Part shown: positions 45,277 to 54,949 of the stretch, piece after piece | Layout of the letters: every line of letters starts with the position of its first letter | Numbering within the stretch: the first letter of the stretch is position 1 | Assembly: GCF_023716565.1 (NCBI RefSeq) | Contig: NZ_CP071849.1 | Coordinates: 682,001-746,000 of the forward strand | DNA length: 64,000 bases | Reading direction: 5' to 3' | Origin: Vibrio sp. SCSIO 43136 | GTDB taxonomy: Bacteria > Pseudomonadota > Gammaproteobacteria > Enterobacterales > Vibrionaceae | Program-made: the position numbers and the translations under genes | Notes under the pieces: generated by a model | The model's input: the letters and a program-made list of their open reading frames with translations, nothing else | Told to the model about the DNA's origin: nothing | Databases searched by the model: none

Positions 45277-47256
45277 CTAGATGTAACGGTGAAAGAATTG
45301 GTTGCGCCCATTTGATTTCGCTTCGTATAAGAGTTCATCAGCTGCGGACAGGTATTGTTGCCAGTTGTTGATTAAAGATTTCTGAGAAGCGCCACTGACC
45401 GCACCAATCGACGCGGTGACGTCAACTGGCCCAATTGACGTAGTAAAAGGCGCTTTATTGATGACGATATTCAATCTTTCTATTAAAGCGGTCGGCGATG
45501 CATCTCCATGTTCCATAAAGCACAAGAACTCTTCACCACCCCAGCGTACCAGTAGATCACCTCGTCGAATGGCGTGGTTTAAGCGACGGCTAGTTTCTTT
45601 AAGCACTTCGTCACCGACACTGTGCCCATAGCGGTCATTGATGCTTTTGAAATGATCAAGGTCTAGCAAAGCTAAGGTAAAACGAGAGTCATGCTTCTGA
45701 TCTTGGGTTTGAACGTTTTGCAGAAAGTTTTCCAAATAACGTCGGTTGTGAAGCCCGGTCAATGCGTCTTCGGTGGCCTCGCGCGAGAGTTCAACATTGG
45801 TATTGGATAACTCTTGGTTCACCCCGCGGATTTTGCGCATCTGATACAGTTGATAGAGCATCGTTGCCAGTACAATCAGCCCTAACACAAGAAACAGATT
45901 GGTACGGATCTCTTCCTGAGCTGTGCGGGCTTCGGCAAGATATTTCTCAGCACGAAGCAGTGCCAACTCGTTTTGTTGCTGATGACTGAAGAAATTAATT
46001 TCTTCCATCTCAAGACGTTCTTCTTTTTCTTTTTCACGATACTTTTTATCGTGCTGCTGGTAGTCGGCAAGATAATGGTATGCTCGTTGATAGTCACCTT
46101 GCATCTCTGATACTTTTGCCAGCATGTTTAACGTGTGGATAACATCAATTTCATTGCGTAGAGCGGTAAAGTTTTCGAGAGCATTTAGTAAAGAAACCTG
46201 AGCTTGTTCCAATTTCCCGGTGTTCATCTCTAACTGACCGATGATGCGCTGGCACAAGCCCAATTCGAGTTTGAATTTTGTGGCTTCAGGGTTGTTTAAG
46301 CAGCGGTTCATGGTTTCAAAAGCTTGTTCAGTTTTATTCTGAGCATAAAGCAGTTGCGCATGCACGTATTCGGCGCGCATTCTTACCCGATTTGAAAGAC
46401 TGTTTTTGCTAAGTTCAAGGTATTTGCTATAGGCTTGTTCAGCCAAATCCAACTGGCTGAATTGCGTGCGTACCATTGTAAGTGTTAGATACTGTACCGA
46501 TATCGTATCTGGGTCTTGCATCTCTTGCTCGTCATAAAGCTCAATGGCTTTTTCAACATAGTTGAGTGCTTGCTGCCAGTCCGTCATCTGGGTGTACAAT
46601 AAGGAAATGTTACCGTATATCTGAGCTAGTAGACGGTTTTCCGACACGTCACTTCCTGCGTCAATACCTTGATGATAATAGCTCTGCGCACGCACCATTT
46701 CCCCTTCAATGGTGTGAATGATCCCTAACACATTGTAGGCGGTCACTTGGACGGAACGTTCATTGATCTGCTTGGCAAGTGCGATGGCTTTGTGCAGCAG
46801 CGGTTCAGCCTTTTTCATCGCACCTTGCTTGACGTGGCCGATGGCAATGTCCAACTTAGCCTGAGCTTGCATCCAAAGGTCTCCACTATTTTCACCAAGG
46901 ATCAGTAGCTTTCGCCCGTAGGTAACTGACTTACCTAAATTGCCTTTCATCAACCAGATATTAGCTTCGATTCGATATAGGAAAGCGAGATATAAAGGCT
47001 CGCGAGTGAAGTCGATTTGTTCTTTAAGTTTGGTCAATGCTTGGAAAGTCTTTTCTGGCTCAGCCAACGAGTCCTCATATAAGTCGAGAATAGCTTGGCC
47101 GTGAGGTAGCTTCTTAAGCATCTGTTGGGCAGAGTAGACAGGGTTAGCCTTAGTGACAGTTGGGATACTAGGTGTAGGTTCCAGAATAAACCAAGCCAAA
47201 GCCAAACATGTCACCAATACGATACTGAATGATAGTATCGGCCTGTTGTATCCCAT
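45277..47256 (-). CDS. TPR-containing diguanylate cyclase (GGDEF)
   Basis: Membrane-bound c-di-GMP synthase of 659 aa: N-terminal signal/anchor helix (about 9-25), a periplasmic TPR array (about 70-400), a coiled-coil, a second helix (about 450-470), and a C-terminal GGDEF domain beginning DALTGLHNRR. The active loop is GGEEF, a catalytically competent variant. RRGD five residues before it is an intact I-site, so product feedback inhibition is expected. The TPR domain presumably senses a periplasmic protein or peptide. Monocistronic. Confidence 0.92.
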   Translation of the reverse strand: MGYNRPILSFSIVLVTCLALAWFILEPTPSIPTVTKANPVYSAQQMLKKLPHGQAILDLYEDSLAEPEKTFQALTKLKEQIDFTREPLYLAFLYRIEANIWLMKGNLGKSVTYGRKLLILGENSGDLWMQAQAKLDIAIGHVKQGAMKKAEPLLHKAIALAKQINERSVQVTAYNVLGIIHTIEGEMVRAQSYYHQGIDAGSDVSENRLLAQIYGNISLLYTQMTDWQQALNYVEKAIELYDEQEMQDPDTISVQYLTLTMVRTQFSQLDLAEQAYSKYLELSKNSLSNRVRMRAEYVHAQLLYAQNKTEQAFETMNRCLNNPEATKFKLELGLCQRIIGQLEMNTGKLEQAQVSLLNALENFTALRNEIDVIHTLNMLAKVSEMQGDYQRAYHYLADYQQHDKKYREKEKEERLEMEEINFFSHQQQNELALLRAEKYLAEARTAQEEIRTNLFLVLGLIVLATMLYQLYQMRKIRGVNQELSNTNVELSREATEDALTGLHNRRYLENFLQNVQTQDQKHDSRFTLALLDLDHFKSINDRYGHSVGDEVLKETSRRLNHAIRRGDLLVRWGGEEFLCFMEHGDASPTALIERLNIVINKAPFTTSIGPVDVTASIGAVSGASQKSLINNWQQYLSAADELLYEAKSNGRNQFFHRYI

Positions 47257-47312
47257 CTATGTACTCCACTGCTGAGTAGGTGCGATATCAAATTATATGC
47301 AAGCATAAAAAA

Positions 47313-47346
47313 AATGGCGAGTAATTTAATAAAATCACTCGCCATT
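47313..47346 (-). terminator. Terminator of the EamA gene
   Basis: Stem AATGGCGAGT/ACTCGCCATT with a 14-base loop; on the minus strand it ends in a T-run (47307-47314). Confidence 0.75.
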
Positions 47347-47362
47347 AAGTTTAGTCATTGGT

Positions 47363-48268
47363 TTAGCTGTTAGGGTTAAATGCTTCCGAATTTGTTGCAG
47401 TGGTTTTTTTGCTCAGTTTGATTTGCGAAAGCATTACACCAGTAATTACCATTAGTCCGCCGACCAAATGGAAGACAGTGATCGTCTCATCGAGCAATTG
47501 CGCAGCAAAGAGAATTGTGATGACAGGCAACAAGTTCATGAACATTGCGGCTCCATCTGCGCCAATTCTGTCTATCGCTTTCACCCATAAGAAGGGGGCG
47601 ATGACTGAAGCACCTACGGCTGCGTAAGCGATCAGATGAGCTGACTCGGCTGGTGGAATGATATTGTCACTGGTGAGCCATACCGGACAAAGCATCGCAA
47701 CCGCAAACACGCCTTGCATGTATACGAATTGCCAATTAGTTAGTGGCATGGTCCAGCGTTTGATCAAAACACAGTAAAGCGCATAGACAAGTGCCGCTAA
47801 CACCATGAGTCCATCCCCCACAGTGGCCGCATTATGGAATAGAAACAGGATATCACCGTGGCCGAGCATAAAGGCAAGACCTGCGAGTGAGATGACTGCC
47901 CCAACAATGCTCAGCATAGAGATTTTCTTCCCCAGTAACGGCAGGCTAAAGAAAACAGCTAACAAAGGTACCAGCGAAGTGATCAGAGCCATGTTTGAAG
48001 CCGATGTCGTGACTGCTGCGAAATAGCCTAGCGACTGATTTAATACCATACCTAGAGCAGCTAGAGCGACAAGCTTCATAGTGTATGGGCGTATGGTTTT
48101 CCAGTCTCTGATCACAGAAGGAAGGCAAAAAGGTGTTAAGATCAAGACGGCAAAAAACCAGCGGTAAAAACTCATGGCTGTTGGCTCTATAGTCTCAACA
48201 GCAAGTTTATTAACGATGGCGTTTCCACTCCAAATGACGACAGTTAAAAAAGGAAAGAGATAATTCAT
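47363..48268 (-). CDS. EamA/DMT-family transporter
   Basis: Inner-membrane carrier of 301 aa with ten helices in two EamA repeats (NAIVNKLAVE near the start; VLAALVYALYCVLIKRW opening repeat 2). Divergent from an AraC-type regulator 85 bases away, which very probably controls it. The short spacer contains an AT-rich near-palindrome (around 48318-48337). Likely an exporter of an amphipathic metabolite; substrate unknown. Confidence 0.9.
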   Translation of the reverse strand: MNYLFPFLTVVIWSGNAIVNKLAVETIEPTAMSFYRWFFAVLILTPFCLPSVIRDWKTIRPYTMKLVALAALGMVLNQSLGYFAAVTTSASNMALITSLVPLLAVFFSLPLLGKKISMLSIVGAVISLAGLAFMLGHGDILFLFHNAATVGDGLMVLAALVYALYCVLIKRWTMPLTNWQFVYMQGVFAVAMLCPVWLTSDNIIPPAESAHLIAYAAVGASVIAPFLWVKAIDRIGADGAAMFMNLLPVITILFAAQLLDETITVFHLVGGLMVITGVMLSQIKLSKKTTATNSEAFNPNS

Positions 48269-48353
48269 GTGAACTCCATCAAGGTTTTACCGTGGTGATA
48301 AGTATCTCACGTCGATATAATTGTATATATCGCTCATCGGACATTAATCACTT

Positions 48354-49160
48354 ATGGTCAGACAAGATAGTCAATCTCCACGAATACACCCTTCCATTTC
48401 TATTGATGAACTGCCTGATCAAGTCTACTTGAACTTCGATGCATTTCGCTCAAACACTGTCACTCGCGAGCACGCTCATACGTGGGGTCAATTGCAAATA
48501 ATACGAGGTGGAATGCTTGAGCTTAATGCGGAGGGTACACGTTTCCTTGCTCCTCCACATCTTGCCATTTGGGTACCAGCGGGAGTGATGCACCACAGTT
48601 TTAACCGCAAGCCTGTCGATTACTGTTCACTCAATATCATGGCAGAGCATACGTCTCGTTTGCCGACTCATACTTGCTTGCTCGGTGTGACGCCAATTCT
48701 AAATGCCATCATTGAAGACTTTCGTACTCGATCGATAAGTGTTGCTGGCACTGACCAAGATAAACGCTTGGTGCAAGTGCTATTAGATCAGTTGGCGATG
48801 GCTAACATTGAGCAGCACTTTTTACCTAGTAGTGATCACAAACTTCTTGCTCCGATCTTACAGGGGCTCGAAGAGGACCCTACGGATGGACGAACGCTTG
48901 CGCAATGGGCAAGTCAAGTGCACGCCACAGAAAGGACAGTTGCGAGGTATTGTCAAAGTGAGCTTGGGATGAGTTTCACCGAATGGCGTATGAGGATGCG
49001 CTACCTACATTCAATGGACTTATTGCAAAAGGGGCGGTCAGTAAAAGAGACAGCATTCTTGCTTGGTTACAATCAAGCGAGCCCATTCATCACTATGTTT
49101 AAACGCTATGCTGGAATAACACCAGAGCAGTATAAGTTAAACAAGCGCGCCGCTAATTAG
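48354..49160 (+). CDS. AraC-family regulator with N-terminal cupin
   Basis: A 268-aa transcription factor: cupin-type sensor at the N-terminus (EHAHTWGQLQII, with the histidines of the cupin barrel; LAIWVPAGVMH) and paired AraC HTHs at the C-terminus (about 180-262; LGYNQASPFITMFKR). Divergent from the EamA gene, its likely target, in the usual layout for a regulator and efflux carrier. Effector unknown. Confidence 0.9.
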   Translation: MVRQDSQSPRIHPSISIDELPDQVYLNFDAFRSNTVTREHAHTWGQLQIIRGGMLELNAEGTRFLAPPHLAIWVPAGVMHHSFNRKPVDYCSLNIMAEHTSRLPTHTCLLGVTPILNAIIEDFRTRSISVAGTDQDKRLVQVLLDQLAMANIEQHFLPSSDHKLLAPILQGLEEDPTDGRTLAQWASQVHATERTVARYCQSELGMSFTEWRMRMRYLHSMDLLQKGRSVKETAFLLGYNQASPFITMFKRYAGITPEQYKLNKRAAN

Positions 49161-49174
49161 CGTACAGACATTAA

Positions 49175-49202
49175 AAAGGCCCAGGAACTATCCTAGGCCT
49201 TT
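49175..49202. terminator. Convergent terminator AraC/pyrC
   Basis: Stem AAAGGCCCAGGA with TCCTAGGCCTTT (one mismatch) and an ACTA loop. Confidence 0.8.
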
Positions 49203-49224
49203 GAGTGATTATCGAGCAAAAATG

Positions 49225-50253
49225 TTATTTCACTTTCCAGCTGATCTCTTCACCACCACGGATTGGCACAACGATGTCAGAGCCAAACGGCATTGTTTCT
49301 GGCACTGTCCACACATCTTTTTCAAGGGTTACAGTATCTTCGTTGCGTGGTAGGCCATAAAAGTCTGGGCCATTGTGCGAAACAAATGCTTCGAAATGTT
49401 CCATCTTGCCTTCCGCTTCAAATACTTCTGCGTATAGTTCGATAGCCGCGTGAGCGGTGTAAGAACCTGCACAGCCACAGCATGACTCTTTTGCACCTTT
49501 AGCGTGTGGCGCTGAATCAGTACCGATGAAGAACTTCTTGCTACCGCTGGTTGCCGCTTCCACAAGTGCCGCTTGGTGGGTGTTACGCTTAAGAATTGGC
49601 AGGCAGTAGAAGTGAGGTTTAATGCCACCTACTAGCATGTGGTTACGATTGTAAAGTAGGTGGTGAGCAGTAATGGTTGCACCGACATTGTCGCCTGCAT
49701 TTTTAACGAAAGCTGCTGCATCGGCAGTAGTGATGTGCTCAAGAACAATCTTAAGGCCTGGGAAGTCATCAACGATTGGTGCTAGAACCGTATCTAGGAA
49801 CACTTTTTCACGGTCGAAAATGTCAACATCGTGCGTGGTAACTTCACCGTGAACTAGTAGTAGCATGCCAACTTCTTGCATCGCTTCTAGAACAGGGTAG
49901 ATATTCTTAGCATCGGTCACACCAGAATCTGAGTTAGTTGTTGCACCCGCTGGGTAAAGCTTTGCTGCAACCACTTTGCCGCTTGCTTTTGCTTTGCGGA
50001 TTTCATCAGGCGTCGTGTTATCTGTTAGGTATAACGCCATCAAAGGTTCGAATTGAGCGCTTGGCTGCTGGGCCATGATGCGGTCACGGTAGGCGATGGC
50101 CATTTCAGTATCAGTCACAGGTGGGACAGTGTTTGGCATGATCAGTGCGCGGCCGTTGTAGCGGCTGATGTCACGAACTGTATCTTTAAGGACTTCACCG
50201 TCGCGAAGGTGAACGTGCCAATCATCTGGACGAGTAATAGTAAGCGTAGTCAT
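49225..50253 (-). CDS. pyrC: Dihydroorotase
   Basis: Zinc metalloenzyme of pyrimidine synthesis, cyclising carbamoyl-aspartate to dihydroorotate. Class II type, 342 aa, close to E. coli PyrC (348). Metal ligands: WHVHLRD (residues 12-18), carboxylated Lys in [15 protein letters not shown], His in LLVHGE and LEHITT, and Asp in [14 protein letters not shown]-type leader is weak but ATG 50253 fits the family start. A PurR-like box (50325-50340) lies 72 bases upstream, as expected for pyrC in Gammaproteobacteria. Confidence 0.97.
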   Translation of the reverse strand: MTTLTITRPDDWHVHLRDGEVLKDTVRDISRYNGRALIMPNTVPPVTDTEMAIAYRDRIMAQQPSAQFEPLMALYLTDNTTPDEIRKAKASGKVVAAKLYPAGATTNSDSGVTDAKNIYPVLEAMQEVGMLLLVHGEVTTHDVDIFDREKVFLDTVLAPIVDDFPGLKIVLEHITTADAAAFVKNAGDNVGATITAHHLLYNRNHMLVGGIKPHFYCLPILKRNTHQAALVEAATSGSKKFFIGTDSAPHAKGAKESCCGCAGSYTAHAAIELYAEVFEAEGKMEHFEAFVSHNGPDFYGLPRNEDTVTLEKDVWTVPETMPFGSDIVVPIRGGEEISWKVK

Positions 50254-50324
50254 TTAGAAGCTCCCACCGAAGTTTTGAATGCAAATTAGGAGCCAAACGG
50301 CAAAAAGTAATGCAATGTGAAATT

Positions 50325-50340
50325 GCGCAACCGTTTAGGC
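50325..50340. promoter_or_regulatory. PurR-like box upstream of pyrC
   Basis: GCGCAACCGTTTAGGC keeps the core GCAANCGNTT of the PurR consensus but misses its outer positions (8 of 11 fixed bases). E. coli pyrC is a known PurR target. Confidence 0.4.
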
Positions 50341-50455
50341 GACTGGATGATAGTGGAAAACTCAGTGCAAATCACGTGTTTTTTTGCGGCATTAACGGCT
50401 ACAATCGTTACAAAACACTCGTTTGGGCCTATCGGCTGAAAATTCTTAGTAAAAT

Positions 50456-52285
50456 ATGAGTAAAGTCATGTCAGAGCAGTCACTGTTAGCACAAGTAAAC
50501 ATCTATCCTATTAAATCTATTGCTGGGATTTCACTTTCAAGCGCTTGGGTTGAAAAGCAAGGACTTTGCTTTGACCGCCGCTTTATGATCGCACTGCCGG
50601 ATGGTGGTATGGTCACGGCACGCAAGTACCCGAAGATGGTTAAAGTTGCCGCCAGTTTACTGCCAGATGGAATGATACTAACTTATCCAGATATGCCTGA
50701 TTTGCGTTTGCGCTACAGCGATTTTGAAATGGCAGAAGTCTCTACTCAAGTTTGGAACGACAGGTTTGCTGCATTCAGTACCACGGACGCAGCAAACAAG
50801 TGGTTTCAATCTATTTTGGGTATTGATGTACAGCTTCTATTTACTGGTGAGCAATCTAATCGTGTGCGTGAAAAAATCGGTCACAACGTTAGCTTTGCCG
50901 ATGGTTACCCGTTATTGATAATCGGTCAGGGTTCTCTTGACGAGCTCAATCGCCGCAGCTCAGATTTTCATGTAATGGAGCAGTTTCGAACCAATTTAGT
51001 TGCTGCCACGTCAGAACCTTTTGAAGAGGATACTTGGAAGCGAATCCGAATTGGCCAAGTGGAGTTTGAAAGCGTTAAACCATGTGAACGTTGTATTTTG
51101 ACCACGGTGGATACGCAAAAAGGGGATTTCCGAGCGTCTAAAGAGCCTTTAAAAACCTTGAGCGAGTTCCGAGCTAACGAGAGAGGCGGCGTCTTCTTCG
51201 GTCAAAACTTGGTGGCCAAAAATGAAGGCATGATTCAGGCGGGCGATACCATTGAAATCCTAGAGTATAAAGAGCCTGAGTTTTACCCAGACAACAGTAC
51301 CCAAGCACTTAATTTGACTTGCGTTGATCGTCAGTGGATCGCAAAAGACTTTGCAACCTTTTGGTTTGAACCGAAGCAAGGCGATTTACCAAATTTCAAA
51401 CCGGGTCAGCATCTGCCTATTGAGGTGATGATTAACGGGGAGAAACACAGCCGATATTACTCACTCTCTTCGAGTCCATTTCATCCTAGCCGATACGCTA
51501 TCTCTGTAAAACGTGTAGAAGATGGTCGAGTTTCTAATTGGATGTTAGACAACCTTCAAATAGGGGATGTACTTCAGGCGGATACTCCAACTGGTGATTT
51601 TCATCTTAGTCAGTCTCAGACTCCGCTGCTGCTAATGTCTGCAGGAAGTGGCATTACTCCAATGCTATCCATGCTTCGCTATTTGGTTGATAACGATGAG
51701 CTTACGGATGTGGTCTTCTATCATCAGTGCAGCAGCATTGAGGATATTCCCGTGAAAGAGGAGTTAGAGAAACTCAATGATCTCTATCCTCAGCTACAGT
51801 TAATGATTTCTATCAGTGGCAAGTCAACCACATGGAAGGGGCTCTCTGGGCGATTGACTCTTTCGCACTTGAAAAAAATACCGAACCTCGCCGAGCGACA
51901 AGTGTTCGTGTGTGGACCTCAAGGTTTTATGGATAAAGCCAACAACCTGATGAGCAAATTAGGTTTACCAGATAACCAATACCATCAAGAAGCCTTTGCG
52001 ACGGAAGTTGTTGCGACAGAACCTGAAAAAGCTGTGTCGATCACTGTTAACGGTGCAACCTTTATTGGTAACAACCAACAGCCATTGTTAGTGCAGGCGG
52101 AAGAGCAAGGAGTGGATATCCCATATACTTGTCGCGCAGGTTTATGCGGTGCGTGTAAGGTGACGGTCAAACAAGGAGAGGTTATCCAACCGGATATGCC
52201 AGCATTACTACCTAGTGATAAACAAGAAAATATTGCTTTGGCCTGCTGCTGTATTCCTAGTGACAATTTAGAAGTTGAGTTTTGA
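50456..52285 (+). CDS. MOSC domain, ferredoxin reductase and 2Fe-2S fusion protein
   Basis: Self-contained redox enzyme of 609 aa: MOSC N-terminal barrel (about 10-130), MOSC molybdenum-cofactor domain (about 135-275; KPCERCILTTVD with the Mo-ligating Cys), FAD/NAD ferredoxin-reductase module (about 285-500; RYYSLSSSP and GSGITPML), and a C-terminal plant-type 2Fe-2S ferredoxin (CRAGLCGACKV ... ACCC). It is YcbX-like, extended with its own reductase, so it probably reduces N-hydroxylated compounds with NAD(P)H without a partner protein. No SD is strong; ATG 50456 is preferred. Confidence 0.9.
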   Translation: MSKVMSEQSLLAQVNIYPIKSIAGISLSSAWVEKQGLCFDRRFMIALPDGGMVTARKYPKMVKVAASLLPDGMILTYPDMPDLRLRYSDFEMAEVSTQVWNDRFAAFSTTDAANKWFQSILGIDVQLLFTGEQSNRVREKIGHNVSFADGYPLLIIGQGSLDELNRRSSDFHVMEQFRTNLVAATSEPFEEDTWKRIRIGQVEFESVKPCERCILTTVDTQKGDFRASKEPLKTLSEFRANERGGVFFGQNLVAKNEGMIQAGDTIEILEYKEPEFYPDNSTQALNLTCVDRQWIAKDFATFWFEPKQGDLPNFKPGQHLPIEVMINGEKHSRYYSLSSSPFHPSRYAISVKRVEDGRVSNWMLDNLQIGDVLQADTPTGDFHLSQSQTPLLLMSAGSGITPMLSMLRYLVDNDELTDVVFYHQCSSIEDIPVKEELEKLNDLYPQLQLMISISGKSTTWKGLSGRLTLSHLKKIPNLAERQVFVCGPQGFMDKANNLMSKLGLPDNQYHQEAFATEVVATEPEKAVSITVNGATFIGNNQQPLLVQAEEQGVDIPYTCRAGLCGACKVTVKQGEVIQPDMPALLPSDKQENIALACCCIPSDNLEVEF

Positions 52286-52300
52286 TTAAATCAAAACAGC

Positions 52301-52340
52301 TAATAAAAATGCCAGCGATGATTCGCTGGCATTTTTATTA
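52301..52340. terminator. Convergent terminator
   Basis: Perfect 18-bp stem (52301-52318 with 52323-52340), TGAT loop, A- and T-runs on both sides; separates the MOSC fusion gene from nadE. Confidence 0.92.
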
Positions 52341-52366
52341 GCTGAGGTACACTTAACGATGCGGAC

Positions 52367-53197
52367 TTAGTCGTAGATCGTTGGGATTGGCGCACGCTTG
52401 TGTTGCGTTGCCTTGTAAATAGAAATAAGGCGCTCTGCCGCTTCTTTTGATACAGGCTTGCCTTCTAGGAAGTCATCAATCTGATCGTAAGAAAGGTTTA
52501 GCGCATCTTCGTCTGCTTTTTGTGGGTCCAACTCTTCAAGGTCGGCCGTTGGTGTCTTCTTAACTAGTAACTGCGGAGCGCCTAGCTCTGCTGCGACTTG
52601 ACGCACTTGGCGTTTGCTAAGGCCAAACAGCGGAGCTAAGTCGCAAGCGCCATCACCAAACTTAGTGTAAAAACCTGTGATGTTCTCTGCTGAGTGGTCA
52701 GTACCTAGTACCAAACCCCCAACGTAACCAGCGATTTCATATTGAGCCACCATGCGAGCACGCGCTTTAACGTTACCTTTGACGAAATCAACTTTCGCAG
52801 CATCAGTAGGTAATAATCCTGTACCTTCTAGTGCGACATGAGATGCGGCGTGCAAGCCGTCAACACCTTGTTTGATATTGACAGAAACAGAGTGGCTTGG
52901 CTTGATGAATGATAACGCTAGCTGTGCTTCGTCTTCATCTTTTTGTTCGCCATAAGGTAGGCGAACCGCAACAAATTGGTAGTCGCTGCTATCTGACTCT
53001 TGGTTAAGTTGCTCAACGGCGAGTTGTGCCAAACGTCCACAAGTTGTTGAGTCAACACCACCACTGATCCCCAATACCAGAGCTTTGCATCCTGAACCTT
53101 TAAGCGTGTTCTTAATGAAATCGACTCGACGAGTGATCTCGAATTGAGGGTCAATTTCTGGAAGGACGCGCATTTCCTCGCGAATTTGTTGTTCCAT
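52367..53197 (-). CDS. nadE: Ammonia-dependent NAD+ synthetase
   Basis: Final step of NAD synthesis: amidation of nicotinate adenine dinucleotide using ATP and ammonia. 276 aa, the short NH3-dependent form without a glutaminase domain. P-loop of the N-type ATP pyrophosphatase, [13 protein letters not shown] (about 44-56), and [18 protein letters not shown] are diagnostic. Divergent from the NadD-like gene at 53320, so the two last steps of NAD synthesis sit together. Confidence 0.97.
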   Translation of the reverse strand: MEQQIREEMRVLPEIDPQFEITRRVDFIKNTLKGSGCKALVLGISGGVDSTTCGRLAQLAVEQLNQESDSSDYQFVAVRLPYGEQKDEDEAQLALSFIKPSHSVSVNIKQGVDGLHAASHVALEGTGLLPTDAAKVDFVKGNVKARARMVAQYEIAGYVGGLVLGTDHSAENITGFYTKFGDGACDLAPLFGLSKRQVRQVAAELGAPQLLVKKTPTADLEELDPQKADEDALNLSYDQIDDFLEGKPVSKEAAERLISIYKATQHKRAPIPTIYD

Positions 53198-53319
53198 GTC
53201 TATTCCTTATCTGCAGCATTTGCGAAACTTGTTATATGATACCCAAATCAATTGATTATGAAACAGAGAAACCTATCTTGTATGGTCTCTTAGCGCTTAT
53301 TTGAAGGTTTATTATACGA

Positions 53320-53841
53320 ATGGAAAAAATTGCAGTATTTGGTAGTGCATTTAACCCACCGAGTTTGGGTCATGCGTCAGTTCTTTCTTCATTAGCTCAT
53401 TTTGATCGAGTTTTGTTGGTGCCAAGTTTGGCTCACGCTTGGGGTAAGAAGATGTTGGACTACGAACAACGCTGCGACATGGTGCAGCTGTTTATCCAAG
53501 ATTTAGCACTACCTAATCTCGAGCTCAGTCGTATCGAAGAGGCTTTGTATCAACCGGATCAAAGTGTGACCACATACGCAGTTTTACAGCGCCTTGCTAT
53601 AGAAAACCCTAACAGTGACCTGACATTTGTGGTTGGACCTGATAACTTATTTAAGTTCGCTCAGTTTTATCGGGCAGAAGAAATAGCCGAACTGTGGAAT
53701 GTGATGGCTTGCCCTGAACGAGTGAAGGTTCGAAGCACTATGATTAGAGAACATTTAGCGCAAGGAAAAGCGATAAAGGATCTAACGACACCTTCGATTT
53801 CAGCTTATTTGGAAGAGAACCAAGTTTACCGTGATGATTAA
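53320..53841 (+). CDS. Nicotinate-nucleotide adenylyltransferase-like protein
   Basis: Cytidylyltransferase-fold enzyme of 173 aa, probably making nicotinate (or nicotinamide) adenine dinucleotide from the mononucleotide and ATP. Motifs: GSAFNPPSLGH (8-18) for the HIGH-type site and a C-terminal RSTMIREHL with the (I)SSTxxR-like signature. Shorter than NadD of E. coli (213), so a NadD paralogue or NadM-like role is possible. Divergent from nadE; its end overlaps the next gene by eight bases. Confidence 0.85.
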   Translation: MEKIAVFGSAFNPPSLGHASVLSSLAHFDRVLLVPSLAHAWGKKMLDYEQRCDMVQLFIQDLALPNLELSRIEEALYQPDQSVTTYAVLQRLAIENPNSDLTFVVGPDNLFKFAQFYRAEEIAELWNVMACPERVKVRSTMIREHLAQGKAIKDLTTPSISAYLEENQVYRDD

Positions 53842-54322
53842 AGCAGCCAGTATTGCACTGGTACTTAGCCTGCTATGGATGGCAAAAGCACTTGCTTGTA
53901 ACCCTTTTGAACAACCTTCATCAGTGGTTTTGCTGGAGAAAGCAGAACAGAGTTTTTGCCACAAAGTGGTAGAAGAACTCGATAACTTGAAAGAAGGTCT
54001 GTTTTCTATCAGCTCGTCTGTCGCAAAAAACTCTCTCAATAATGATTACTGGAAACAGTGGTCAATCAATGAAAGCTCTGACCCATTACTGACCCAGCAG
54101 CTCGATAGTAAAAACTACTTTGGATTAGGTGTTTGGATGCCTTCTCAGTTCGATGAAGAAATTGAGGGCATGAGTTATCAAGAGTACCTGCAAGCTCACG
54201 GTGTTCAGTTTAGCCTTGGATTAGGTGAGCAAAACGGCAATGAGCCTCGAATGCGAATTGATTACCAGTGGCACAAAGACTTTGATCCTAACTTTTCCGT
54301 CCAACTTGAAGTACCGTTCTAA
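53834..54322 (+). CDS. Exported hypothetical protein
   Basis: A 162-aa protein with a signal peptide (SIALVLSLLWMAKALA) followed by a Cys (ACNPF), which may make it a lipoprotein or a disulfide-bonded periplasmic protein. ATG 53834 overlaps the NadD-like stop by eight bases, so the genes are coupled; a GTG at 53831 is the longer alternative. C-terminal half is charged, with RMRIDYQWHKDFD. Not recognised. Confidence 0.7.
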   Translation: MIKAASIALVLSLLWMAKALACNPFEQPSSVVLLEKAEQSFCHKVVEELDNLKEGLFSISSSVAKNSLNNDYWKQWSINESSDPLLTQQLDSKNYFGLGVWMPSQFDEEIEGMSYQEYLQAHGVQFSLGLGEQNGNEPRMRIDYQWHKDFDPNFSVQLEVPF

Positions 54323-54332
54323 GCCGACAAAA

Positions 54333-54353
54333 AGAGGCGCTTAAAGCGCCTCT
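54333..54353. terminator. Terminator hairpin overlapping the end of the cupin gene
   Basis: AGAGGCGCT and complement with a TAA loop, overlapping the stop codon of the minus-strand gene and following the 54322 stop on the plus strand, with A-runs to the left. Confidence 0.7.
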
Positions 54354-54949
54354 CCCATGACCATCATAGATAACTGCTCGAACTCTTCGGTACAACCACC
54401 AAAAAATTCTTCAATCACGGCATCTCGCCTTCCACCTGATTGCATGCGCTTTTTCGCTTCACGTAGGCTTAGCATCAGCAGCATCTCTTTACTTAATCCG
54501 CTGTCATTGTCAGGGCTCCACTGAGTGATCTGCTGACTAAGAGGGGACATCTCTAGAAGAGGGCGCAGTTGGGTAACTTCGTCTCTTACTACATTCAACA
54601 AATTATGGAGGTGTGTATCTGCGACCTTTTGTGTCGCAAGTTTGGTTAAGATTGCTTGGGTGACATCCGGTAAGGTCACATACCCTGCTTGGGTCTTAAA
54701 CTCATCTTTCAGGCGCACTGAAAAATCCACTCGGGTGGTTTGCGTACCCGGAAGAAAAGTTAACGATGTTAAGCAGTCAAAAGGAAGCCAAACACTATCG
54801 CCCGGCTCAACGACGTATTCATTTTTGCCTAGGCGGACCAGTAACATGCCCTTATCGACAAGAATAAGAGAATGCTTATTCAGTTTCTTTCTCGGAGTTG
54901 ATACGAGAAAAGGTAGAGAGTCTTGTTGAAATTCAACTGCCAAATTCAT
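54341..54949 (-). CDS. AraC-like cupin protein, apparently without intact HTH
   Basis: A 202-aa protein whose first ~110 residues form a cupin-type sensor (LILVDKGMLLVRLGK; VEPGDSVWLP) as in AraC regulators, but the C-terminal part (LSKEMLLMLSLREAKKRMQSG ... FFGGCTEEFEQ) does not show two clear HTH motifs and is too short for them. It may be a co-regulator or a degenerate family member. ATG 54949 is supported by position; monocistronic. Regulatory target unknown. Confidence 0.7.
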   Translation of the reverse strand: MNLAVEFQQDSLPFLVSTPRKKLNKHSLILVDKGMLLVRLGKNEYVVEPGDSVWLPFDCLTSLTFLPGTQTTRVDFSVRLKDEFKTQAGYVTLPDVTQAILTKLATQKVADTHLHNLLNVVRDEVTQLRPLLEMSPLSQQITQWSPDNDSGLSKEMLLMLSLREAKKRMQSGGRRDAVIEEFFGGCTEEFEQLSMMVMGEAL

